Source of the DNA: Macrostomum hystrix | Taxonomy: Eukaryota; Platyhelminthes; Macrostomidae | Assembly (NCBI GenBank): GCA_950097015.1 | Contig: CATNEN010000025.1 | Location: 6,376,001-6,440,000 of the forward strand | Length of the DNA stretch: 64,000 nucleotides | Direction: 5' to 3' | Shown here: positions 45,955 to 58,813 of the stretch, one piece after another | Layout of the letters: each line of letters begins with the position of its first letter | Position numbering within the stretch: position 1 is the stretch's first letter | Program-made: the position numbers and the translations under genes | Notes under the pieces: model-generated | The model's database searches: none | What the model was told of the DNA's origin: nothing | Seen by the model: only the letters and a program-made list of their open reading frames with translations

Positions 45955-47680
45955 ATATAATATCTGGCCCTATCCTATAATATCCTATCCTATTCTATCC
46001 TGTCATATTCTATCCTATCCTATAATATCCTATCCAATTCTATCCTATCCTATAATATCCTATCCTATTCTCTCCTATCCTATAATATCCTATCCTATTC
46101 TATCCTGTCATATTCTCTCCTATCCTATAATATCCTATCCAATTCTATCCTATCATATTCTATCCTATCCTATTCTCTCCTATCCTATAATATCCTATCC
46201 AATTCTATCCTATCCTATAATATCCTATCCAATTCTATCCTATCATATTCTATCCTATCCTATTCTCTCCTATCCTATAATATCCTATCCAATTCTATCC
46301 TATCCTATTCTATCCCATCCTATTCTATCCTATCCAATTCTATCCTATCCTATTCTATCCTTTCCTATAATATCCTATCCTATTCTATCCTATCCTATTC
46401 TATCCCATCCTATTCTATCCTATCCAATTCTATCCTATCCTATTCTATCCTATCCTATTCTATCCTATCCTATCCTATCCTATAATATCCTATCCTATCC
46501 TATCCTATCCAATTCAATCCTATCCTATTCTATCCTATCCTATAATATCCTATCCTATCCTATTCTATCCTATTCTATCCTATCCTATCCTATCCTATCC
46601 AATTCAATCCTATCCTATTCTATCCTATCCTATTCTATCCTTTCCTATAATATCCTATCCTATTCTATCCTATCCTATTCTATCCTATCCAATTCTATCC
46701 TATCCTATTCTATCCTATCCAATTCTATCCTATCCTATTCTATCCTTTCCTATAATATCCTATCCTATTCTATCCTATCCTATTCTATCCCATCCTATTC
46801 TATCCTATCCAATTCTATCCTATGCTATTCTATCCTATCCTATTCTATCCTATCCTATCCTATCCTATAATATCCTATCCTATCCTATCCTATCCAATTC
46901 AATCCTATCCTATTCTATCCTATCCTATAATATCCTATCCTATCCTATTCTATCCTATAATATCCTATCCTATCCTATCCTATCCTATAATATCCTATCC
47001 TATCCTATCCTATCCAATTCAATCCTATCCTATTCTATCCTATCCTATAATATCCTATCCTATCCTATTCTATCCTATAATATCCTATCCTATCCTATCC
47101 TATCCAATTCAATCCTATCCTATTCTATCCTATCCTATAATATCCTATCCTATCCTATTCTATCCTATAATATCCTATCCTATCCTATCCTATCCAATTC
47201 AATCCTATCCTATTCTATCCTATCCTATAATATCCTATCCTATCCTATCCTATAATATCCTATCCTATTCTATCCTATCCTATAATATCCTATCCCATTC
47301 TATCCTATCCTATAATATCCTATCCTATTCTATCCTATCCTATAATATCCTATCCTATTCTATCCTATCCTATAATATCCTATCCTATTCTATCCTATCC
47401 TATTCTCTCCTTTCCTATAATATCCTATCCTATTCTATCCTATCCTATTCTATCCCATCCTATTCTATCCTATCCAATTCTATCCTATCCTATTCTATCC
47501 TATCCAATTCTATCCTATCCTATCCTATCCTATCCTATAATATCCTATCCTATTCTATCCTATCCTATAATATCCTATTCTATCCTATCCTATAATATCA
47601 TATCCTATTCTATCCTATCCAATTCTATCCTATCCTATTCTATCCTATCCTATTCTATCCTATCCAATTCTATCCTATCC
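45955..47680. repeat. Pentanucleotide-based satellite (TATCC)n with higher-order units
   Basis: 1.7 kb built from TATCC, TATTC, TATAATATCC and CAATTC words. 60-70 bp blocks (for example TATCCTATCCAATTCAATCC) recur at regular spacing, so higher-order repeats overlie the 5-bp period. The 257-aa SYPILSYPI ORF is an artefact. Confidence 0.96.
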
Positions 47681-48649
47681 TCTTTTTTTCGTATAAAATT
47701 CTTGATACTAAACAATAAAGTCCAATCCGCCCAGACTTTTACAATACTAAAGTTAAATAATCATATCATATTCTGCTTTTATTTTCCTATGATGCCTCAC
47801 TATATTCCCTATAAAAATAATATTAAAAAACAGAATTTTTTGAACTTCGAAATATGAACATGCAAGACTGAACTGATCATATTAAGTCCCATTCGATATG
47901 TCAGTTTGACGCGTCAAAGGGGCCAAAAATAATCGGCACATTGGGTTGCTATGGGCAGGTCTTCGACTCGCTTGAGCAGCCTCACCTGCAATATATCTGT
48001 CATATAGATTTGGGTGTCGAATTACATCGCTAAGCGGTCTCAAGTCCCAATGTCCGCCCCCTGTCTACTCAGGTATGACGGAATAGGGCACTGCAGAACA
48101 GTATAAAGCCCCTAATTATTTTAAAACTTTGTTTAATTAACGGATTAATCACAACTAACTTGCCGATAAAGTGGAAACGAGTTTTTTTTTAAGTTTTTTT
48201 GTAACATTATATAAGTGGTTTATTAATGGCTTACAGTCACTGAGATGTATTCCGAAATTTGTGATTCATAGTGTCAATAAAAATAGTTTTTTTGCCATTC
48301 TCAAAAAAACTATGACAGGATATTTCTACTTGCAGTAGCAGGATCGCGTTCAGAAACGATTTATTTTTTTTTACTGAAAAAAACACAGGATTTTATGCTA
48401 AAATTTGCGAGCGGGCATGCAATACAGTGCAGTGTCGGCCATCAAAGAATATTAAATAATATTGAATGATCCTAACAATATGGGAATTTTGTGAATTGAA
48501 TTTCAGAAAGTAAGGCAGTGCAGCAGCTGGATTCAAACATATTGAAATTTGAGATCTCTTAAAGTGCAAGTATTATGTAGATGTAGCGCGTGCGTCATGA
48601 ATTCATGCGAAGGTGAAAAACACGCGCTTCCTGTCTAACCGCTGTTATA
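47681..48649. other. Spacer between arrays
   Basis: AT-rich unique DNA, no gene recognised. Confidence 0.45.
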
Positions 48650-49560
48650 ACCCGTAGCACAGCAATTTCAAACGGTAACACCTCTGTTCTAACAGTTAAC
48701 ACTGCTGTTCTAACAGTTACCACTGCTGTTCTAACAGTTACCACTGCTGTTCTAACAGTTACCACTGCTGTTCTAACAGTTAACACTGCTGTTCTAACAG
48801 TTACCACTGCTGTTCTAACAGTTAACACTGCTGTTCTAACAGTTACCACTGCTGTTCTAACAGTTACCACTGCTGTTCTAACAGTTAACACTGCTGTTCT
48901 AACAGTTAACACTGCTGTTCTAACAGTTAACACTGCTGTTCTAACAGTTAACACTGCTGTTCTAACAGTTAACACTGCTGTTCTAACAGTTAACACTGCT
49001 GTTTTAACAGCTATAACTGCTGTTTTAACAGCTATAACTGCTGTTCTAACAGTTAACACTGCTGTTCTAACAGTTAACACTGCTGTTCTAACAGTTAACA
49101 CTGCTGATCTAACAGTTAACACTGCTGTTCTAACAGTTAACACTGCTGTTCTAACAGTTAACACTGCTGTTCTAACAGTTAACACTGCTGTTTTAACAGT
49201 TAACACTGCTGTTCTAACAGTTAACACTGCTGTTCTAACAGTTAACACTGCTGTTCTAACAGTTAACACTGCTGTTCTAACAGTTAACACTGCTGTTCTA
49301 ACAGTTAACACTGCTGTTCTAACAGTTAACACTGCTGTTCTAACAGTTAACACTGCTGTTCTAACAGTTAACACTGCTGTTCTAACAGTTAACACTGCTG
49401 TTTTAACAGCTATAACTGCTGTTTTAACAGCTATAACTGCTGTTCTAACAGTTAACACTGCTGTTCTAACAGTTAACACTGCTGTTCTAACAGTTAACAC
49501 TGCTGTTCTAACAGTTAACACTGCTGTTCTAACAGTTAACACTGCTGTTCTAACAGTTAA
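48650..49560. repeat. Minisatellite, 21-bp unit with nested palindromes
   Basis: About 43 copies of a unit containing CTGCTGTTCTAACAGTTAAC. CTGTT and AACAG are inverted arms and GTTAAC is a palindrome. A two-unit variant (TTTTAACAGCTATAACTGCT) appears twice, about 400 bp apart, indicating a block duplication. The array runs without a gap into SINE A copy 3. Confidence 0.95.
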
Positions 49561-49785
49561 GCCTAGTGGTTAGAGCGTCGGTCTCACGACTTGGAAGATC
49601 AAGGGTTCGATTCCCGGCTCCACTGGAGCAATAAGTGTCCGCATCAGTTGGGGTAATTGAGGGTGGGTGTGGCGTCCCCCCAGTCCATGGACTGAACAGC
49701 CGTACGCAGCCTTCAGATGCGCCGCGCAATAGCCGCGGCTGTGCTGTCGGCTGCACATCGGACCCAATTGGGGCAGGTGTAATCA
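49561..49785 (+). mobile_element. SINE family A, copy 3 (best promoter)
   Basis: tRNA head GCCTAGTGGTTAGAGCGTCG (A box) and CAAGGGTTCGATTCCCGGC (B box), both close to consensus. It has a short version of the middle domain (the Nin-DC-like block is mostly deleted), then GGTGGGTGTGGCGTC, CCAGTCCATGGACTGAACAG and the GC-rich 3' domain, ending near GGACCCAATTGGGGCAGG. Immediately 5' is the 21-bp array. Confidence 0.85.
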
Positions 49786-50364
49786 ATTTTAAAATGTAGA
49801 AAAATATTTTTTTGGCTTCAGAAATGTGTCGAGCATTTCTTACTAATTTCTTATTGTTACTTTTATAGTTTACAGGGAGAGGACATATTTCGGACAGACA
49901 GGAATTAATTGTAAGAAATTACCGGGCATTGGAGCACTGCAATCAGCGAATTGCATTATTAAGCTTAATCAAACTCGGTGCTGTCTCTCGCATTTATTTC
50001 TAACAAGAGATGAGCTAGACACGCAAATCCCATTCCATAATTAAGAATTCATTCCATATTGGCCAGGGTACAATCGTCACTAAGGATTTCATTCTGTCAT
50101 TTCATTACAGAAGTAATTAGTGCAAATCTTGAGTAGGGTGCTCACAGATAAACAGGCTATGATATTCTTTGTGTCGACAAGTTACTGAGCTACCGCTCCA
50201 GATATTGAGTTCGATGTCTCAATATGGATGGATATTATCAGTTCTCTAAGTACTCTGTAAATTTTTTTCATTTAATCGTGCCCTTTGTTTACTGCAGAAT
50301 TAGATTTACGCATTTCTTCCTTAGAAGTCTATTTTTGTATTTGCTTATACATTTCTTACTTTGA
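49786..50364. other. Spacer
   Basis: Unique DNA. A minus-strand GGTAGCTCAGT at about 50200 looks like a tRNA A box, but no B box follows. Confidence 0.4.
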
Positions 50365-50690
50365 TTCCAGTAGTCCACATCTTTCTTGCTTCGATTCCAG
50401 AAGTTAATACATACCCTACTTCGATTCCAAAAGTTCACAACTTACTTTGTTCGATTCCCTAAGTCCACACCTTTCTTACTTCGATTCCAAAAGTCCACAC
50501 CTTTCTTGCTTCGATTCCAAAAGTCCACACCTTTCTTACTTCGATTCCAAATGTCCACACCTTTCTTGCTTCGATTCCAAAAGTCCACACCTTTCTTACT
50601 TCGATTCCAAATGTCCACACCTTTCTTGCTTCGATTCCAAAAGTCCACACCTTTCTTGCTTCGATTACAGAAGTTGATACATATTTTGTA
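50365..50690. repeat. Tandem repeat, 30-bp unit
   Basis: About ten copies with GTCCACACCTTTCTTGCTTC followed by GATTCCAAAA; the inner copies alternate TTACTTC and TTGCTTC, giving a 60-bp dimer period. Ends are degenerate. Confidence 0.92.
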
Positions 50691-51139
50691 TCTAGGTGTC
50701 TGTTGCAATTCGTATCTAGATGTCCATAGACATTGCTTGTTCTGTTCGTAAGTCCATTAAAAAATGCCTTGCCTAGACAATTTGAGCAGTCTTCTGTCGT
50801 CTAGAGTCAATTACAGGGTCTGCGCACGTGATATTTCGGACAATGGGATGCGGAAATTTCCTTTTTATTTCTCCAAATGACAAATTTGAAAATGGAGTTC
50901 ATCCTGACTTAGGAAACGACAAGTTTCACTGTTCCTTACACCTCAAAATTTATTATTTAAACGGAAATTATATCTTTTTCACTGAGAATCTGTCCCTAGC
51001 AGGCCAAGGTTTTAGTTATCGTTGTCTTTGACGCAAGCAGAAGTGTCACATGCAGATAACTGTGCCCAATTAGGAAATAATAAGACTCACTTCCAGGTCA
51101 TGGCTGCATTGGGTATTTACAAGATGGCACAGTAGCAAG
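50691..51139. other. Spacer
   Basis: Unique DNA; a 67-codon ORF at 50828-51031 has no recognisable features. Confidence 0.4.
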
Positions 51140-52620
51140 GCTAAAAAGTCTACCACACTGACTGCCAGTCTACCCCACTGACTGCCAGTCTACCCCACTG
51201 ACTGCCAGTCTACCCCACTGACTGCCAGTCTACCCAACTGACTGCCAGTCTACCCCACTGACTGCCAGTCTACCCCCATGACTGCCAGTCTACCCCACTG
51301 ACTGCCAGTCTACCCCCATGACTGCCAGTCTACCCCACTGACTGCCAGTCTACCCCACTGACTGCCAGTCTACCCCACTGACTGCAAGTCTACCCCACTG
51401 ACTGCCAGTCTACCCCCATGACTGCCAGTCTACCCCACTGACTGCCAGTCTACCCCCATGACTGCCAGTCTACCCAACTGACTGCCAGTCTACCCCACTG
51501 ACTGCCAGTCTACCCCCATGACTGCCAGTCTACCCCACTGACTGCCAGTCTACCCCCATGACTGCCAGTCTACCCCACTGACTGCCAGTCTACCCTCATG
51601 ACTGCCAGTCTACCCTCATGACTGCCAGTCCACTCCATGACTGCCAGTCTACCCCACTGACTGCCAGTCTACCCTCATGACTGCCAGTCTACCCTCATAA
51701 TTGTCAGTCCACTCCATGACTGCCAGTCTACCCCACAGACTGCCAGTCTACCCCCATGACTGCCAGACACCCCCATGACTGCCAGTCTACCCCCATGACT
51801 GCCAGTCTACCCCACTGACTGCCAGTCTACCCCCATGACTGCCAGTCTACCCCACTGACTGCCAGTCTACCCCACTGACTGCCAGTCTACCCCACTGACT
51901 GCAAGTCTACCCCACTGACTGCCAGTCTACCCCACTGACTGCAAGTCTACCCCCATGACTGCCAGTCTACCCCCATGACTGCCAGTCTACCCAACTGACT
52001 GCCAGTCTACCCCCATGACTGCCAGTCTACCCCACTGACTGCCAGTCTACCCCACTGACTGCCAGTCTACCCCACTGACTGCCAGTCTACCCCACTGACT
52101 GCCAGTCTACCCCCATGACTGCCAGTCTACCCCACTGACTGCCAGTCTACCCAACTGACTGCCAGTCTACCCCACTGACTGCCAGTCTACCCCCATGACT
52201 GCCAGTCTACCCCACTGACTGCCAGTCTACCCCCATGACTGCCAGTCTACCCCACTGACTGCCAGTCTACCCTCATGACTGCCAGTCTACCCTCATGACT
52301 GCCAGTCCACTCCATGACTGCCAGTCTACCCCACTGACTGCCAGTCTACCCTCATGACTGCCAGTCTACCCTCATAATTGTCAGTCCACTCCATGACTGC
52401 CAGTCTACCCCACAGACTGCCAGTCTACCCCCATGACTGCCAGACACCCCCATGACTGCCAGTCTACCCCCATGACTGCCAGACACCCCCATGACTGCCA
52501 GTCCACTCCATGACTGCCAGTCTACCCCACTGACTGCCAGTCTACCCTCATGACTGCCAGTCCACTCCATGACTGCCAGTCTACCCCATGACTGCTAGTC
52601 TACCCCCACTAACTGCCAGA
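51140..52620. repeat. Minisatellite, 20-bp unit with a 677-bp block duplication
   Basis: About 73 copies of CTGACTGCCAGTCTACCCCA with CCCCATGA, CCCTCATGA and shorter variants. A distinctive run of variants ending in ATAATTGTCAGTCC occurs around 51590-51790 and again around 52265-52470, exactly 677 bp apart. Confidence 0.96.
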
Positions 52621-52984
52621 AGCAGACTTTGACATTATACCGGAGTGTTTGCAGACCACACGGCAACGCCATCTGATGCAGGCCGGGCCATATGAACGAC
52701 AAACTTCTTATCTTTTAACAGTGAGCCCGGGGCGATGACAGGCCTAGATTCGGTGTCAGCGTATATGAAAAATTTCATATTCTACTTACAAGATGCAACG
52801 ACTGTAGAATACCCACCTACTGTTATGAATAAGCAAAACATATGATAATTTATTGACTACAGTATAGATTTCTTGCCGAAATTTGAAGGAACGATGAAAA
52901 TTGCATGGAGATTAAACAGAACACAATGTCAAGCACTTGCAAAATTAATATTCCTTAACAATTTTTTTCGGTGTGCAAAACAGA
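52621..52984. other. Spacer
   Basis: Short unique segment between arrays; no gene seen. Confidence 0.4.
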
Positions 52985-54500
52985 GTGATAAGGGCAGAGT
53001 GCAACAGCCAAAGCACTGACAGAAAGGCAGCGTGCAGTAGCCAAAGCACTGACAGAAAGGCAGCGTGCAGTAGCCAAAGCACTGACAGAAAGGCAGCGTG
53101 CAATAGCCAGAACACTGAAAAGGGCAGCGTGCAATAGCCAAAGCACTGACAGAAAGGCAGCGTGCAATAGCCAAAGCACTGACAGAAAGGCAGCGTGCAA
53201 TAGCCAAAGCACTGAAAAGGGCAGCGTGCAATAGCCAAAGGCAGCGTGCAATAGCCAAAGCACTGACAGAAAGGCAGCGTGCAATAGCCAAAGCACTGAC
53301 AGAAAGGCAGCGTGCAGTAGCCAAAGCACTGACAGAAAGGCAGCGTGCAATAGCCAAAGCACTGACAGAAAGGCAGCGTGCAATAGCCAAAGCACTGACA
53401 GAAAGGCAGCGTGCAATAGCCAAAGCACTGACAGAAAGGCAGCGTGCAACAGCCAAAGCACTGACAGAAAGGCAGCGTGCAATAGCCAAAGCACTGACAG
53501 AAAGGCAGCGTGCAATAGCCAGAACACTGAAAAGGGCAGCGTGCAATAGCCAAAGCACTGACAGAAAGGCAGCGTGCAATAGCCAAAGCACTGACAGAAA
53601 GGCAGCGTGCAATAGCCAAAGCACTGACAGAAAGGCAGCGTGCAATAGCCAAAGCACTGACAGAAAGGCAGCGTGCAGTAGCCAAAGCACTGACAGAAAG
53701 GCAGCGTGCAATAGCCAAAGCACTGAAAAGGGCAGCGTGCAATAGCCAGAACACTGAAAAGGGCAGCGTGCAATAGCCAAAGCACTGACAGAAAGGCAGC
53801 GTGCAATAGCCAAAGCACTGACAGAAAGGCAGCGTGCAATAGCCAAAGCACTGAAAAGGGCAGCGTGCAATAGCCAAAGGCAGCGTGCAATAGCCAAAGC
53901 ACTGACAGAAAGGCAGCGTGCAACAGCCAAAGCACTGACAGAAAGGCAGCGTGCAACAGCCAAAGCACTGACAGAAAGGCAGCGTGCAGTAGCCAAAGCA
54001 CTGACAGAAAGGCAGCGTGCAATAGCCAGAACACTGAAAAGGGCAGCGTGCAATAGCCAAAGCACTGACAGAAAGGCAGCGTGCAATAGCCAAAGGCAGC
54101 GTGCAATAGCCAAAGCACTGACAGAAAGGCAGCGTGCAATAGCCAAAGCACTGACAGAAAGGCAGCGTGCAATAGCCAAAGCACTGACAGAAAGGCAGCG
54201 TGCAATAGCCAAAGCACTGACAGAAAGGCAGCGTGCAATAGCCAAAGCACTGACAGAAAGGCAGCGTGCAATAGCCAAAGCACTGACAGAAAGGCAGCGT
54301 GCAATAGCCAAAGCACTGACAGAAAGGCAGCGTGCAATAGCCAAAGCACTGACAGAAAGGCAGCGTGCAATAGCCAAAGCACTGACAGAAAGGCAGCGTG
54401 CAATAGCCAAAGCACTGAAAAGGGCAGCGTGCAATAGCCAAAGCACTGACAGAAAGGCAGCGTGCAATAGCCAAAAGCACTGAAAAGGGCAGCGTGCAAA
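52985..54500. repeat. Minisatellite, 33-bp unit with truncated units
   Basis: About 47 units built from AGCCAAAGCACTGACAGAAA plus GGCAGCGTGCAAT. Shortened units lack CACTGACAGAAA or have CACTGAAAAG instead; their order repeats in blocks. All three minus-strand frames are open (512-548 aa, Cys- or Leu-rich) because full units are 33 bp and have no stops; they are not genes. Confidence 0.96.
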
Positions 54501-55669
54501 AGAAATGACAAGGGCATTTAAGCAAGGATTTCAGATGAAAATACTTGTTTTGTGTATTTTCCAGTTGAAAAAAAGTATTTTTAATAATCACATTTAGTTC
54601 CTTACACCATCTCTATTTACGAGCCTGTCAGTCAGTGTTGGACTTGTAAAAATGGAACACGCAATGTTTTCGAGCTGATATATTGCTCGTGTTGTGTGTT
54701 TTTTCATCAAAGCTTTACCCAGCATGAAGTCAGGTTTATTGAGTGAGTATTAAAACTTGTCAAGCAGCAAATAAAGTACTCAACTGTGACTGCTCAATCT
54801 GGACTGAGTTCAACTCAGTCAAAGCAGCAGTTTAATGAAGTCCGCGACTCAAACTCAGGATTATAAGGCGGGTCTCTACTGAGGGTAAGTCTGGCACAGG
54901 CAGCGTAATAATCCCAGATTAATCCCTGGTTCAAAGGCCCCGGATTTGTATAATACCCCGGCTAGATAATTTCCAGTTTTTCAGCATCAACAACTTTCTC
55001 GGCTTGCCTCACTTCCGACTCCAAAAATGTACTTTAAGGACTTTGGTCCAGTCTGTCGCAGACCTAATTATTGTATAATTGTTGCTCTTCGCCATTGGTA
55101 ACTGGTATTAAGCTTACCTTGAACTCACAAATAAGGTCTAAATGTTAGTGCCATGAGAATGATAAGTGCACACTTTATACCTGTAGCTTGCATTGATTTT
55201 GGCGATAAATAATATTATAAAATATGGCTGAGTTTCTGGAATCGGATCACGGCGCCACACCAATTTCTACACCAGGTGATGCTGGTTCTATTTTTTACAA
55301 CCGGATGAAACAGAAGCGATAGGAAATTAGTAAGCCAATTAGTTAGCGTTTTATTTTATTATGCAGTGAACCAGTTCATATTTTTATATGGATTTTTTGT
55401 ACTGTAAATAAAATACAAAAACTGTATTAAAAATGAGAAAATCTAATTCTGGTTGAAGTCTAGTTTCTTTCTTCTGCATCTCCCGAAATATTCAACCAAT
55501 AGCCATAAAAAACCTGAGCTCAAGCTAAAATATTCCGCTCTATCCGATGAAACAACTTTCAGAATCACAAAACATCGGCATCGTCGAGGTATTCAACGAT
55601 TCTCGTCGAGGTGTCTGGTGCCAAAAACTATCAGTTTCATGGTTAAAAAATTTAATTATGTAACCATGT
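54501..55669. other. Unassigned unique region
   Basis: AT-rich unique DNA without a recognisable gene or element. Confidence 0.45.
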
Positions 55670-56112
55670 GGGTGTCCACAGACAGGGACTGCCTGTCCCT
55701 GGTGTCCACAGACAGGGACTGCCTGTCCCTGGTGTCCACAGACAGGGACTGCCTGTCCCTGGTGTCCACAGACAGGGACTGCCTGTCCCTGGTGTCCACA
55801 GACAGGGACTGCCTGTCCCTGGTGTCCACAGACAGGGACTGCCTGTCCCTGGTGTCCACAGACAGGGACTGCCTTCCCCTGGTATGTCCACAGACACGGA
55901 CTGCCAATCCCTGGTGTGTCCACAGACAAGGACTGCCTTTCCCTGGTGTCCACAGACAGGAACTGCCTGTCTCTGGTGTCCACAGACAGAAACTGCCTAT
56001 CCCTGGTGTCCACAGACAGGGGCTGCCTGTCCCTGGAGTCCACAGACAGGGACTGCCTATCCCTGGTGTCCACAGACAGGGGCTGCCTGTCCCTGGTGTC
56101 CACACTCAGACA
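55670..56112. repeat. Tandem repeat, 30-bp unit with a hairpin in each copy
   Basis: About 15 copies. Each has CAGGGAC, TGCCT, GTCCCTG: perfect 7-bp arms with a 5-nt loop. The left seven copies are identical, the right ones diverged but several keep compensating changes around the hairpin. Open frames (STDRDCLSLV etc.) are artefacts. Confidence 0.95.
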
Positions 56113-56784
56113 GGGACTCTAGTCTTTGAATGAATGTAATAACGGATTAAATGACCGCTAGTTTTAGCCCGCAAAATGAAGTGTGTTAAGCAGAAAAAGA
56201 GATTTGAGCATTAAATTAGGGCTTTGTAAATAAAGAGATAAAGAAATAGAAAACATGTATTAAGTGTGTTTAATTAATGTTTCGATAAAAAACTTGTTTG
56301 CAAAACATTTACTACCGATTTATTATTCTAAGAAAATGTAAATAAATATTTTGTTTGAATACTGTTATTATACAGAGAATAATTCACTAATCAGCTGTCG
56401 AAAAACACTTCCTGAGGCTGGGGCGCTGGTCGGTTCCGTCTCGTTTGTTTTTATTGCCCTAATTTAGCTTTCTCGCACGCGCAAAACTTTGTAACTGCAG
56501 TGTGCGTGTGTATGGACTGTACCGTCTTTATTTAACTATTTCATTATCAGCGACTTCCAGCACGTCAAAGAAGCTGGGGGGACACTCTCTGGAAGGGCAG
56601 CTGATCCGCACAGGGCGCTCAACTTGTCGTTTTTTTGTTTAAATGAAATACAACTCACGCGATTGTGTTGACGGAACAACGATGGGTGGGCAGTATTAGA
56701 CAAAAATATCACGAAAAAAACTGATACTCGACCTTTGGATATCGGATATCTGTCGCATAGACCTGTGAAACATGCGAGAATTTA
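56113..56784. other. Spacer
   Basis: AT-rich at the left, mixed at the right; no gene recognised. Confidence 0.4.
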
Positions 56785-58140
56785 GGGACTGGGTGATTTA
56801 GAGACTAGGTGATTTAGGGACTAGGTGATTTAGGGACTAGGTGATTTAGGGACTAGGTGATTTAGGGACTAGGTGATTTAGAGACTAGGTGATTTAGGGA
56901 CTAGGTGATTTAAAGACTGGGTGATTTAGGGACTAGGTGATTTAAAGACTGGGTGATTTAGGGACTAGGTGATTTAGAGACTGGGTGATTTAGGGACTAG
57001 GTGATTTAGGGACCAAGTGATTTAGGGACTAGGTGATTTAGGGACTAGGTGATTTAGGGACTAGGTGATTTAGGGACTAGGTGATTTAGAGACTAGGTGA
57101 TTTAGGGACCAAGTGATTTAGGGACTAGGTGATTTAGAGACTAGGTGATTTAGGGACCAAGTGATTTAGGGACTAGGTGATTTAGGGACTAGGTGATTTA
57201 GGGACTGGGTGATTTAGAGACTAGGTGATTTAGAGACTAGGTGATTTAGGGACTGGGTGATTTAGGGACTGGGTGATTTAGAGACTAGGTGATTTAGAGA
57301 CTAGGTGATTTAGGGACTAGGTGATTTAGGGACTAGGTGATTTAGGGACTAGGTGATTTAGGGACTAGGTGATTTAGAGACTAGGTGATTTAGGGACCAA
57401 GTGATTTAGGGACTAGGTGATTTAGGGACTAGGTGATTTAGAGACTAGGTGATTTAGGGACCAAGTGATTTAGGGACTAGGTGATTTAGGGACTAGGTGA
57501 TTTAGAGACTAGGTGATTTAGGGACTAGGTGATTTAGGGACTAGGTGATTTAGGGACCAAGTGATTTAGGGACTAGGTGATTTAGGGACTAGGTGATTTA
57601 GAGACTAGGTGATTTAGGGACTAGGTGATTTAGGGACTAGGTGATTTAGGGACTAGGTGATTTAGGGACTAGGTGATTTAGGGACTAGGTGATTTAGGGA
57701 CTAGGTGATTTAGGGACTAGGTGATTTAGAGACTAGGTGATTTAGGGACCAAGTGATTTAGGGACTAGGTGATTTAGGGACTAGGTGATTTAGGGACTAG
57801 GTGATTTAGAGACTAGGTGATTTAGGGACCAAGTGATTTAGGGACTAGGTGATTTAGGGACTAGGTGATTTAGGGACTGGGTGATTTAGAGACTAGGTGA
57901 TTTAGAGACTAGGTGATTTAGGGACTGGGTGATTTAGGGACTGGGTGATTTAGAGACTGGGTGATTTAGAGACTGGGTGATTTAGAGACTGGGTGATTTA
58001 GAGACTGGGTGATTTAGGGACTAGGTGATTTAGAGACTAGGTGATTTAGAGACTAGGTGATTTAGGGACTAGGTGATTTAGGGACTAGGTGATATAGGGA
58101 CTAGGTGATATAGGGACTAGGGGATTTAGGGACTAGGGGA
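56785..58140. repeat. Minisatellite, 17-bp unit
   Basis: About 80 copies of GACTAGGTGATTTAGGG with GAGACTAGG, GGACTGGG and GGACCAAG variants in recurring blocks. At the right end it changes into the related 27-bp array. Confidence 0.96.
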
Positions 58141-58813
58141 CTAGGAAAATGTGACTCAGGATTGGGACAGGGACTAGGTTACTCAGGGACTAGGTCACTC
58201 AGGATTGTGATAGGGACTAGGTGACTCAGGATTGAGGCAGGGACTAGGTGACTCAGAATTGAGACAGGGACTAGGTGACTCAGGATTGAGGCAGGGACTA
58301 GGTGACTCAGGATTGAGGCAGGGACTAGGTGACTCAGGATTGGGACAGGGACTAGGTGACTCAGGATTGGGACTGGGACTAGGTGACTCAGGATTGAGAC
58401 AGGGACTAGGTGACTCAGGATTGAGGCAGGGACTAGGTGACTCAGGATTGAGGCAGGGACTAGGTGACTCAGGATTGGGACAGGGACTAGGTGACTCAGG
58501 ATTGGGACTGGGACTAGGTGACTCAGGATTGAGACAGGGACTAGGTGACTCAGGATTGAGGCAGGGACTAGGTGACTCAGGATTGAGGCAGGGATTAGGT
58601 GACTCATGATTGAGACAGGGATTAGGTGACTCAGGATTGGGACAGGGACTAGGTGACTCAGGATTGAGGCAGGGACTAGGTGACTCAGGATTGAGACAGG
58701 GACTAGGTGACTCAGAATTGAGACAGGGACTAGGTGACTCAGGATTGTGATAGGGACTAGGTGACTCAGAATTGAGACAGGGACTAGGTGATTCAGGGAC
58801 TAGGTGACTCAGC
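58141..58813. repeat. Minisatellite, 27-bp unit derived from the neighbouring 17-bp unit
   Basis: About 24 copies containing GGGACTAGGTGACTCAGGAT and TGAGGCA. It shares the GGGACTAGGTGA core with the 17-bp array, with hybrid units at 58140-58200 and around 58785-58805. Its right end touches the 3' end of SINE B copy 3. Confidence 0.95.

Noticed and set aside
48595-49542. 315-codon minus-strand ORF (VLTVRTA repeats)
   Set aside because: Product of the 21-bp array; the unit merely lacks stops in that frame.
50160-50225. tRNA-like A box on the minus strand (GGTAGCTCAGT)
   Set aside because: No B box or cloverleaf pairing follows.
52929-54591. Three 512-548-codon ORFs on the minus strand
   Set aside because: Same effect from the 33-bp repeat; Cys/Leu-rich translations are frame-shifted copies of one another.
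56785-58140. TTAGGG in every unit, suggesting an interstitial telomere
   Set aside because: TTAGGG occurs once per 17 bp within a longer unrelated unit and is not in tandem, so it is coincidental.
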